The position numbers and the translations under genes were made by a program. This document shows positions 50,301 through 59,840 of a DNA stretch of 64,000 nucleotides, piece after piece. This DNA is from Clytia hemisphaerica (lineage: Eukaryota > Cnidaria > Hydrozoa > Leptothecata > Clytiidae). The notes beneath the pieces were generated by a model that searched no databases, had not been told where the DNA came from, and saw only the letters and a program-made list of their open reading frames with translations. Positions within the stretch are counted from its first letter, which is position 1; every line of letters starts with the position of its first letter. The stretch lies in NCBI GenBank assembly GCA_902728285.1, contig CACVBU010000702.1, positions 1,127,499-1,191,498 of the forward strand, written 5' to 3'.

Positions 50301-53300
50301 TACAAGAACATTGTCCACTTTCAACATTACAAGCGAAATCGGTTGATCCTGTACTGTCACATTCACATTCTATATTGTAAAAATTATTCAAATTTTCAAA
50401 AACTGACCGACTAAAAATCACCAAAAAGGGGCAAGATAGACCCAATTAGGTAATACCTTATTACACGAATTATTACTAGTCATTTTATTAACACGAATTG
50501 TTGAAAAATTTCGTGTTAATAAAAACCCCCTTAATTAAAACCAGCCGTGGTGTCTTTGAAAAAAAAACAGATAAAATTTGTGTTAATTTTTTTGCGTGTT
50601 AATTTCAAGGCCGTTGAATACTTGCCTAAGAATATTCGTGTAATAAGGTATATACTTTTAGTTTCAGCCTTTAAAAACAGAGTTTTATAAAAAGGGGGAG
50701 TCAGAATAGGAATATCAAGGGTTGAATTAAGTTATGGTGATACTGTTTATAGGTAACCGAGAGTAATTTGTAGAAGGTGAAGAAGGGAAATTAAATAATC
50801 CAGATGAAGCCAACCCTATTGTATCTTACTTTGGCACCCGTTGGTGGTGAAATTGAAGTAACCAGCCATGCATTGATCACATTTTCTTCCCATCACACCT
50901 TCCTTACAATAACACTGTCCACCGTACGTCTCACACGTGGTATTCCATGAACCAATAGTATCACATTTGCATTCTTGAAAAAAGAATGAAGGTAAGCTAA
51001 ATTGATACATTCTCACTACCAGTACGAGGATAAAGCCGTAATCATTCCGTGAGCGTTCTTTTGTTAATAGAATTTGTAAATTATTGATCAAAGTTATTTA
51101 GGATCATTTGTCCTGCAAAGAAGAGTAGAAAAATTTTGAATTAATTTCATTTTTTACTTCGTGTTATTTGCAAGAAAAACCAAAAAGTAAACAGTCTCTG
51201 ATTGGCTGAATTTCATACCTTATTTAACATATTATACAAAAAGATGATTCCTCTAGGAAACCTTTTTTTATTTACCCTGAGAACCATCATAAATCTCAAT
51301 ATTTGTTGAAAACACAACATCTTTGCATCCTTCAGTCACCTCAAAAGTCATTGAACTTAAACTTTCATTCCAGCAGTTGGCAATGAGCTCCTCAACAGAT
51401 GGACCACTATTGCGATGTAAATCCACTCCCTCGTAATCGGGTAGCAGAACTAACGAATCTAACATCATAGATTGATCGTTTGTGTCAATATTGGTGATTT
51501 TGAATGTGTAATTTCCACCACTGACCAATATGACTTTAGCTAGTATCATTTTATCTGATCCTCTTTGGAGTATGTTCGCAGTTGAGATTAACTGAATGGT
51601 AGATCCAGTGTTGGAGAAGTGTAACTCCATGGTTATGTTTTGTGGATGTACAAGTTCTTTGTATCGAATTTGGATGTGAAATCTAAGAAAGAACATAAGA
51701 GAAAAAATTGAAGGACATCAAATGTCCACAAATGTATTCTTGATTCGTCGAATAACAGCTTTTATTAACAGTCCCTTGTCCAAATTACTACTATCAGAAT
51801 AGATAAAAAACTCACTGTTGCCACTCTTGAAGCTGTTTGAGAAAGTTTTTATTTACTTAGTTCAAGTGGCAATACTTACAGTCTAGTCATGTCAGGAGTG
51901 AATGTCAATTCAACCGAGCCAGATGCATTGACCAAAGCATATCCATATCCAGAGAAGCGTTGGCCATAGCCATCAATATCTGATATTCTCTCCAATAATC
52001 CTCCGCCTTGCTCAGCTTCCAGAATGTAATGATTGAAGGATGGCACATACGTTCCACTGGTTATTTGATCACAATGACGACCAGAAATACCAAAACGACA
52101 ATAACACGATCCTAAAGAAAGAAGGGTATTTCTGATTTTTATCTTCTATAGAAAGAAATATCTATCTCAATAACAAAAGGTTTAAATTTTGTGCAAAAAG
52201 TAGGCAAAGAGTTTCTTTCCCTCAGGAGCCAATGACGTGAATATCCAAAAATCTAAAAAAGTCAAAGTCAAAGAAATCCTTAGGAAATCCTAAAGAAAAT
52301 GTCAGTATTTTGAATGTATTGAATCGTACCAGTCTCTTGGTCACAAGTTTCATTGTAAGAACCACCAATCTTACAATCACATTCCTCGCATTCATCAGTC
52401 AAAGTTTCTGGGAAATTGAAATATCCAGGTTGACATTGTGAGCAAGTACGTCCACCTATGGTGGGTTTACATCTACATTTTCCAGTCTGCTGGTCACAGT
52501 TTGTTTCACCTTGAATGGTTCCATTAATTGAACAATTACAAGCTAAAGAATTAAAAATATACAATGTTGTTGTTCTCAAAGTATGTATTATAATGTATAG
52601 TCAAACGTGCGCAATTTCAGTATTTTTCTAACTATTTGGAGGTCCATTTGAAGCTTGTTTCCAGGACCCTAAGAAACACCTGTAATTGATTCCAGCTAAA
52701 TTGGACCATAAATCGACAGCTGTTCCAATATATTTTGCGACCTAAACACAGGCAAATTAACTTGAAAAATCTTTCTCATTTTGACATCAAAAAAAATATG
52801 TAAAAATACAAACAAAAAGAATATGCGGAACTTTGAAATTTGTTTCCATTTAGAGCCTCAAAAGACAGAATTACCTTCGCAGTTTCCATCAGGTGACAAT
52901 CTTAATCCAAAATAACCATCTTTGCACTCATCACATCTCATTCCAAACACATTTGGCTTACAGGGGCATTGTCCAGCAGCTTGATTGATTGTTGAGTTTT
53001 GTAAACATTTTCCATTATTGGTTGTTCCAGGTAAAAAACAATCACAGGCTAAATAAGAAGAAAAATACAACCATCATACTCAAAATAAAGGTCCGGAAAT
53101 TGTAGGAGTCTGTTAAATGACGCGCCTTACGCGTCCACGCGCCTGAATTTCGACGCGCCCTTATACGCGCCTTATTATCAACGCGCCCTAAATTTTTGAC
53201 GTGCCTTACAGTATTACTACCTTAAATTTTTGTAAATTTTGACGTGATTTTTATTGCCCCCCGGCACGTGAAAGGCGAATGTTCTGCAAAAAATTATTCA

Positions 53301-56300
53301 GAAAAAAAGACGACAACAACGGCGGTTCATTTCATTTTTTCTGATTTCTAATCCAAATTTTTTAGCATTCTCTATGAGACAGAAGTGATTTTATTTCTTT
53401 ATCATTTATCATATTTATCAAAAACACTTCGTAAAAATTTATTTATAGACTCAATGACACATGGTTTTATCAATATTTCATTTTCTGGTTGAATTCTCAG
53501 TGTGTTATTTTCTTGCGAGTTCATACTTAATTGATTATGCCTTATTATTTTCCAAATTTTAGCTAAATTGTGCTTATAAACGTCATGCTTATAAATAAAT
53601 AAGAGTGTAACGGTACACGTTTTTTTTTTTATAAGGAACCTTAACTTTGCTCTGAGCCTGGAGTTCCTTATTTTTACAGAGAATTTCAGTCTCAAAGTTC
53701 CTTATCGAGTTCCTTACTACATAGGAAATTTTGAACTTTTTGCCCCTTGAAAGATCAAAATTTGGTCAAATTAGTCCAAATAAGGTACATTATTTTCAAA
53801 TCCACTTATTCTCAGCCTGGGCAGTTCCTTAATAATTCCTTATTTTTTGAACCATTTTCAGCCTCGAGTTCCTTATAAAAAAAAAACGTGTAGGGCGATT
53901 ACTCAGGCTAAAAGTAGCATTCCTTATTAAATTATCATAAATTCAGAGCTATGGGGGCATTTATAGCGATAGTTAATGCTAGTTTAAAAATGTAATCGAT
54001 TGTGGTGTACTTGGGATAATAGTATCGTCTTACAATTGATTAATTCACGGACCAAGTTTCAGACTTTTTTGACGTGAATTTACTCTCAGGTGCCTAATAA
54101 AAATGGGTTGATCAGGTCTTGGACGGAAAATATCTAAAATAGACTTAAAAGGGGTTTATTTCAATGGATCAATATTATTTCCGTGAAAAAGGAAAAGGAA
54201 ATATTATCCTTGCTATTTTTAGCCTTAGGGATGTAATATGAAATTGTAAAATTTGAAAAATCGACGTGGTACGCACGTGCTGCATCCTGAATTCTGAATG
54301 AAATCGAAAACCAGGTGATAAACCAGAAAAATTAAATTAAAAAATTACACCCTGGATGCACACTACCTTATTTTATACACACAAGTAATCTAATTGTTCA
54401 CACCAAAACGAATTTTTCGTTAAGTCTGTTTCGCACCTATTTTAATTTCTCCTTTCTCTCCTTGGTAAAAAAAGAAAAGTTCACTGTAAATAGTTACATT
54501 TCTCTTTTTTTCTATAGGAATCTTAAAAAGTTTTTAGAAAGTTTTATTAAATGAATTAAAAGTAAGGTGCGACAAAAATTTAGGGCACATCGATAATAAG
54601 GCGCGTAAGAAGGTGCGTCAAAACTTAAAGGCGCGTCGAAATTCAGGCGCATAGGGCGCGTGGGCGCGTAAGGCGCGTCATTTAACAGACTCAAATTGTA
54701 GCTGATTGTTAGAATCAAAGAAGGATTCGCTTTGTAGTTAATGTGTAGATTCACATAAGATATTTCATCCTAGCTCACATTATACTAAAGCTTCAATCTC
54801 TTTGAGATTTAACACTTTTTATTACTGTACTATTTTTGAACTTTTTTAAACTTTTTAAACTTTTGAATTTTAATCTAATAAATCTAATTTAAAATTGTAT
54901 AAATTACCTATCTATTCTGATCTATTCTAATTTTTTCATATCTTTAACTTAGCTTTTCATTTTTGTATTTTTACATAGAATTTGCGAGATTAGGCATTTT
55001 ATGTCTTATGCAAATATAAAATAGTCGAACGTGCGCAACGCACTGGGCTTAACTTCAGTAGCTTCAAATTATTTATAGGCCCAATTGTAGACCCCAGATA
55101 TTCATCAAAGGAATAAGTGTGCCAAATTTAAGCCAAATCTGACAATTTTTAAAGTCTCCAGGCTGCCCGAAGTTTTAGCCTCGTTTTAGCGTAAAAACTT
55201 GTCCCCAAGCCCCAACAATCAGAATTTTTGAAAAATGAAAAAAACGCCCCCCGATATTCTCCTAAGGAACAAGTGTGCAAAATTTCAGCCAAATCAAACA
55301 ATTTTTGAAGTCTCCAGGCTGTCCCAAAGTTTTCGGGCGGACATACAGACAGACATACATACAGACAGACATTGTCAGATTCTAGCTCAACTGAAGTTGA
55401 GAACTAGAATTAGAACTAGAACTCTCAAAATTAATTGGCTTAAAATTATTTGTTTTTATAAAGCACAACCTAATGTAATTCTTGCTCTCATTACCAACCT
55501 CATTTTTTACTGGTTTTTCTTTGCTTCAACATGACTCCTTCTCATGTAAAAGCAGTATACTTCGATGCAATAGCAAAAGTAGGGTTGGATTACAAAATTT
55601 CAAATTTTACAAGAAAGAACCTTTACTCACGTGACAATTACATTTCACCAACAAAAAATACTCACCTATGCAAACTCTTTCATCATTTATTGGCAATGAT
55701 ATGTTTCTGTAATGGAAATCATCACACCGTTCACAGTGATAACCTGTTGTACCATTTCTACATTCATCACAGACACCATGTTCAAGTGTCTCATTGTAGT
55801 GACAACTGCCTGCATGGTTGTTGCAATTACATGCTAAAAAAGTGAAAGAAATATTTCATTTCAAATCTCCAAAAGGAGCCAGGAAATTTTGGGTAATAAA
55901 GAAAGTTAAAAAATCTCCTTTTTTCATCAAACTAAAAATCATTGAATACATAGATAAATCTCAACAGAGAAGTTTGGACTGATATTTCTCAGTTGTTATA
56001 AATGATTCCTGATCTGGATTCAACACTTTAACACGTTTTTAAAAAGACAATGAATCCTTTCAGTTAACTGTAATATGAGTAAGCACTGTACCTTCACATG
56101 GATTAGGTTTGTTTGAAGCTTCAGCTGGTTTCCATGGTTTATTATTGAAAAGTGGTATGCATTTCTCACAGTCGGTACCAGCTGTGTTGTGCTGACAAAA
56201 ACATTGTTTGTTACTATCGCAATAAGGAGCGTGTCCATTACAATGACACCTACCATGGATTTGAACATCTGTAATGTCATAATAATACTTGTTCAAAAAA

Positions 56301-57082
56301 GATTCTTGATTGATTTTTTCATTGTTATCAGTCCATGGGTATTGTAATGATATCCGAAAATCCGTTGCTGTTATATAATCTTGGATATCTTTAGACCAAA
56401 AATTATCTTTTGTATAACTTGGTTCGAACTTCACTTGACTGCCTTGGACTGCATCTAATGATTGATGTTCAATACAATACACTTCCCGTTCATCATTTCT
56501 TTGAGATTCCAACTTGATTCTGGGAAACCTCAAAGCACATTGATCAGCATAATAACGATAAGGTTTCCAGCTATTACCAAAATCAGAGGATCTTTCAATT
56601 ACAAAAGCGTGTGGTTTACTAGAGTAAAAGGTTAACTGGATTGATCCAGTCAAATCATAACTTTTGTTCATTGACAGTGTCAAGTTAATTTTAAGTGTAC
56701 CATCGGTCAAAATATTCATTTGCTTAGCATCCCACCAAGTTATAGATTGCCACCAAGTTGGCTTATAACCAAAATCCCAAAAATTCAATGGAAAGTCTTT
56801 GTCTGTCATGTGGCGCACTGGATGACTGTTCATAGTTGAACTAGCATTACAAATAAAACAACCTGAAGGCTCAGCACTACGGCAATATTTTGTTGTTGGG
56901 GTACCACAAGTATATTTATCATCAACATTTATTTCATGATTTTCAGCAATATCGATGGGACCAGGTAAACAAACTCTTGGGTTATACAAAAAGTCATAGC
57001 AACTATAGTCATTATTTTGAGCATAAGTTAATAATGTCTTCCGAAGAAACATAAAACACAAGACACATATTGTTGAACGCAT
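41394..57082 (-). CDS. Laminin chain with both type-B (LF) and type-A (L4) domain IV, 16 exons
   Basis: Secreted basement-membrane chain, 1838 residues. Exons: 57082-56092, 55833-55666, 53048-52875, 52542-52330, 52111-51880, 51682-51276, 50973-50830, 50369-50084, 49640-48889, 48386-48156, 46562-46413, 45719-45489, 44893-44137, 43646-43505, 42787-42653, 41897-41394; GT-AG and in phase throughout, mostly phase 1 in the LE part. Order: signal peptide; LN domain (about 28-275) with gamma-like TWWQSITWWD; about 4.5 LE modules; a beta-type domain IV (about 531-725: FNHYILEAEQ, MLDSLVLLPDYE); about 3.5 LE modules; a type-A domain IV (about 938-1098: SGYELRPIPSDLFDW, GGYFVLSAPQEYLG); about 3 LE modules; CSLC hinge; about 590-residue coiled coil without Cys-rich beta-knob; C-terminal Cys (1837 in KGCG), as used for beta-gamma disulfides. 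The coil and LN look gamma-like, the LF beta-like. Chain class is therefore uncertain. Confidence 0.92.
42063..42613. mobile_element. Tc1/mariner-like TIR element, short copy, in laminin intron 15
   Basis: Ends CCGTCAACTGCTCTAACTTG and the inverted CAAGCTAGAGCAGTTGACGG, with TA on both sides. The inverted similarity continues into 'gtc(g/c)..acatgggac'. It shares about 150 bp of each end with the 2-kb element at 59841-61886 but has an unrelated, GC-richer middle. It ends 39 bp from the exon 15 donor. Confidence 0.75.
43072..43318 (-). repeat. tRNA-derived SINE, full-length-looking copy
   Basis: On the minus strand it starts 'gcgaccgtagtacagtggta' (A-box-like), then 'gtgggttcaacccc' (B box GGTTCAANCC) about 60 nt in, like a tRNA head. 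A ~170-bp body follows, ending 'cctccgactgcggtcgca'. A 5'-truncated relative of the body lies at 46075-46226. Both are in laminin introns. This is a pol III-transcribed retroposon, not a tRNA gene. Confidence 0.75.
43734..44018. mobile_element. MITE of the TGGGC(T/C) family (copy 2), laminin intron 13
   Basis: The left end 'ttggccatttcc' and right end 'gaaacagcccaa' are inverted relatives. The interior shares 'ccagggggtaaa' phrases and 'aggttcgtccacccctg' with 26604-26920. Confidence 0.6.
44952..45211. mobile_element. MITE with TATAAA duplication, 58 bp from laminin exon 13
   Basis: The left arm 'ccactgacctttatatttcc' and 'tggaccaagc' are inverted in the right arm 'cttggtccaaggatatataa' and 'aggtaagtgg'. 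TATAAA flanks both sides (44946-44951 and 45212-45217). 260 bp. The 75-codon plus-strand frame across it is incidental. Confidence 0.75.
46075..46226 (-). repeat. tRNA-derived SINE, 5'-truncated copy
   Basis: Matches the body of the SINE at 43072-43318 ('gaggagcc', 'gatagctatcgaaagag', 'gctcggcaattaagagaatg' on the minus strand) but lacks the tRNA-like head with A and B boxes. It lies in laminin intron 11. Confidence 0.7.
46602..47438. mobile_element. Foldback TIR element with ~226-bp arms, TA flanked, laminin intron 10
   Basis: Arms 46602-46827 and 47213-47438 are inverted copies with only scattered mismatches, starting CCGGGTGCGCCACAAAAAAG. TA lies on both sides (46600-46601 and 47439-47440), as for Tc1/mariner insertion. 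The 385-bp spacer has no transposase. The element ends 39 bp from the exon 11 boundary. Confidence 0.85.
48444..48592. mobile_element. Short hairpin MITE near laminin exon 10
   Basis: Arms of about 37 bp: 'aacataaacacaatctgaag' and 'tgactttttccaaatct' on the left, with their inverted complement at the right. 149 bp in total, 57 bp upstream of the exon 10 acceptor boundary. Confidence 0.65.
48693..48864. mobile_element. pogo-like MITE next to the laminin exon 9 donor
   Basis: Ends 'cagctgactcctctaattt' and the inverted 'aattaaagagagttgactt', bordered by TA on both sides. The ends are related to the CAGTTGACGCTCTCTAA family at 30456 and 36741. It stops 24 bp from the exon 9 boundary. Confidence 0.55.
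50446..50651. mobile_element. Short TIR element in laminin intron 7
   Basis: Inverted ends 'ataccttattacacgaatta' and 'ttcgtgtaataaggtat', with internal repeats of 'cgtgttaat'. About 205 bp, 76 bp upstream of the exon 8 boundary. Confidence 0.6.
53106..54692. mobile_element. Mutator-like (MULE-type) element with long TIRs and 9-bp target duplication
   Basis: The ends begin GAGTCTGTTAAATGACGCGCC in both orientations. Similarity with indels continues for about 100 bp through repeated 'gcgcctgaatttcgacgcgc' and 'cgccttattatc' phrases. Perfect 9-bp direct repeats AAATTGTAG flank it (53097-53105 and 54693-54701), as made by Mutator-superfamily transposases. At 1587 bp there is no recognisable transposase; a 97-codon minus-strand frame (53402-53695) is unassigned and runs into a nested element. 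It sits in laminin intron 2, 57 bp from exon 3. Confidence 0.85.
53616..53890. mobile_element. Nested TIR element inside the MULE
   Basis: Ends 'cacgttttttttttataaggaa' and the inverted 'ttccttataaaaaaaaaacg' plus 'tg', with TA on both sides. The interior repeats 'gagttccttat'. It inserted into the MULE after the MULE had landed in laminin intron 2 or elsewhere. Confidence 0.65.
55085..55365. repeat. Two diverged copies of a ~155-bp unit plus ACAGACAG run
   Basis: 'ccccagatattcatcaaagg ... gtctccaggctgcccgaagtttt' (55085-55190) is repeated as 'ccccgatattctcctaagg ... gtctccaggctgtcccaaagtttt' (55245-55340). A short (ACAGACAGACAT)n tract follows. It lies in laminin intron 2 and is probably the tail of an old retroelement. 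Confidence 0.5.
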
Positions 57083-57581
57083 TTTCTCAATTTTCTTTCT
57101 TCATGCTAAAAATTATTGGAGTTAAAAAATTGAAATATCACATAATTTATTTCAGCTCATAATCGAACAGATATCTTAGAAAAATTCAGGTAATTTTTGT
57201 TTCTGGACCATTGGCTGGGTGAAAGATTTGTCCATATGTTTTCATAAAGTACAAAAAAGTACAAAATAAAGTTTGTTGTTTGTCATCAATATGACAAGGT
57301 AGCACTTCTAGCTTCCTTTACTGATTTTTTATACCCAAAAGCCTGTTTTTATTCTAAAATATTGAAAAAAGTAAAATTTACACAACCATAAAACTGGACC
57401 AGAAATGAAAGTATCTTTGAAAGATCATTTTTAAACACCTCAATATATAAACTATGATTTGAAATTGTTTCTATCAAAAGTTATGAGGGTTGAAACTTTT
57501 GTAATGACCTCATCATAAGCCTTTCCACTGCTTTCCAGGTAAAACTTTAAAAAGGCTCATAATTGTAAGTTGACTAAATGT
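57083..57581. promoter_or_regulatory. Presumed 5' flank of the laminin gene
   Basis: The 500 bases upstream of the laminin ATG contain no coding signal and no repeat I recognise. Promoter and any 5' untranslated exon should lie here, but no individual motif can be supported. Confidence 0.25.
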
Positions 57582-58937
57582 GACTCCCCAAGCGATTTGG
57601 AGTACACAAAAGACTAATCAGCCCTAAACGGGTAAAAGCTCGGTCTTGAAGCAGCCGAAATATAACTTTTAGCGGCCTGTCGTTTGTGAAGATCGGCCTC
57701 CAAGCGGCCGAGAGAATTTTTTAAAGGTCTGCTTGAGACCGCTCTTTCAGCGGCCCTTTCTTGATCAAGAGACTTCCAAGCGGCGTCTGGAGCGGTCGAA
57801 AGTCCGATTCTAAAAAACTCAATCTTAGAAAGTACGATCTTTTTAAAAAATAGAATTGAGGAGACATCAATAAAGTTTAGCATTTTAAAATCTTTTCGAT
57901 ATGAACCTGTTGTATGATTATAAAATATGTTAAAAAGGTGTATCGATAGTAAAATTATCAATAGCTTGATTTATTTTATCGATAACTGCAGATTCTTCAT
58001 CGATAGGCTGGCTTGTACCGATAAGGAAGTTCAATCAAATCTATCGTTGGAAAGTCTTTCTCAATAAAATTTTTTCTCGATAAAATTATATATATGATTA
58101 TTATTATGATAAGGACAATAAGGCTTTTTGATAAAATTGGTCACGAGGCGTTTGTAAAAGTTACAAAGAAAGCGAGTTGATAAAACTAAGCATTTTAAGA
58201 GAAGCTTGTGAAAATTACAAAGAAAGCGATTTGATAAAACTAAGCATGCGAGATGCTTGTGAAAGAAATGTAGAAAACGAGTTGACATTTGTTGACTATT
58301 ATTGTTAAAACTTACAAAGAAAAACAAGTTGATAAAAGTGTGCATTAGAAACTCTAGGGAAATTTATGAACAAAACAACAATGCTTTAGAGAAATTCTAT
58401 GATGTTATAAACGGATCGGCTAAACAAAAGTTGTGGCTAAGAAACAGGGGTGTTCTGTTTCTTAAAATCTCTGTTATCGTACTCATGCAACCTACTATGC
58501 CTTAAGACATTTTGTTTGTAAAAATTCGGACACTTAAAAACATACAATCACTTCTAAGTTGTATCGATAAAGTTTTATTGCTAATTTTCTATTGCAAATT
58601 TTGTTATCGTTATCGATAAGTTTCTATCAAAAAACATACAATCACTTCTAAGTTGTATCGATAAAGTTTTATTGCTAATTTTCTATTGCAAATTTTGTTA
58701 TCGTTATCGATAAGTTTCTATCACTGAATTGCGGCCATTGGGACGAAGCGGACCAGGTATTTGACCGTTCTAGGGTCCCTTTAGCGGCCTTGAAGCCTCT
58801 TCGCTATGGCGAATTTTCATTATCCGCCATGCATCAGCCCCTTTCGATATTTGAACGGCCTTAGCGGTAAAAAGACCAAAGAGGAACGGTAATTAGACCA
58901 ACCGGAATTTTGTGTACTCCAAATCGCTTGGGGAGTC
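57582..58937. mobile_element. TIR element with GACTCCCCAAGCGATTTGGAG ends
   Basis: Perfect inverted ends of about 29 bp (57582-57610 and 58909-58937) reading GACTCCCCAAGCGATTTGG then AGTACACAAA. Subterminal regions are rich in 'gcggcc/ggccgc' phrases. The interior contains a 94-bp tandem duplication (58536-58722) and imperfect repeats around 'gttgataaaactaagcat'. No transposase was recognised and no target duplication is certain. It lies upstream of the laminin gene. Confidence 0.7.
58536..58722. repeat. 94-bp tandem duplication, identical copies
   Basis: The unit beginning 'aaaaacatacaatcacttct' and ending 'atcgataagtttctatca' appears twice head to tail (offset 94) with no difference seen, so the duplication is recent or homogenised. 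It carries several TATCGATA-type palindromes. Confidence 0.85.
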
Positions 58938-59840
58938 AAATTTACCTGGAAAGGCTTATAATGACAGATATTTCACATATCTGTCATCATATCTGTAAGA
59001 ACTGAAGCTTATTCTTCAAGGTAAGAACTTTGATTACTTTTTCTATCCTCTTAACAATGTTGAAATGTGCAATTTCTGGGATATAGAGGGGGTCTTAAAC
59101 ACGTTGAGACACAGGAATTGGATTGTCCTTATAAATAGCTTTAGGTGATGTTAATAAAAATAGTAAGACAAAAACAATCCCAATATATTTAGCTAAAATG
59201 CACCTAAATGTGGGTGTTCCAGAATTACCATAACCGAATATTTTATGGAGGAAAGTTATCTGCTAAGCCAGAATTTATGAATCTGAAAAATAATTCCAAT
59301 TAACATTGTATGATGACGTATGATGCAATTAAGATATTCAAAGATACATATTATCACGTGGTCAATACACATGGTGTATGAAAAAAAGCTTTGTGATGGG
59401 GTTTGTATATGCATAATACGCATAAGCATAATGTATGATATGCATAATATATGGGTAGCAACTTCAAAAATAATAACATAATTCAGCCTATTGAAGTAAG
59501 TCATTGTGTTATTGTGTACATAATGATGGAAACTAGGTAAGTTAAAATCCCTGTGAAAATTGTAAAGTAAGCTCAATTACTTTTGAAGATACGTCAAAAA
59601 TAAATTATGTTGCGTTTTTTTGGCCCACCCGGTAGATTGAAAAACAAAAGATGGAAAAGATATAAAAGTGGCATCCTTAATTTTACAGAACAGAACATTT
59701 TCTGTGTTTTTCAGAAATTTTATTCTGGTCCGTATTTTTTCAAGTAAGAGAAGAAGGAAGACAACATGGTGCCTGACCATGATAAAAAATAGTAGATTTC
59801 AGTACCTTTGGGAAACTGACTAGCGTGACTAAAGTTTATA

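Noticed and set aside
53402-53695. 97-codon minus-strand frame as a possible MULE transposase remnant
   Set aside because: No MULE transposase motif could be identified, and part of it comes from the nested element at 53616-53890.
58061-58345. 94-codon minus frame with repeated FLCNF-type peptides
   Set aside because: It results from imperfect DNA repeats ('aaagaaagcga.ttgataaaactaagcat') inside the TIR element 57582-58937.
59577-59640. Possible second copy of the CCGGGTG foldback element ('gtttttttggcccacccggta')
   Set aside because: Only one end with partial similarity is present and no matching inverted arm was found nearby.
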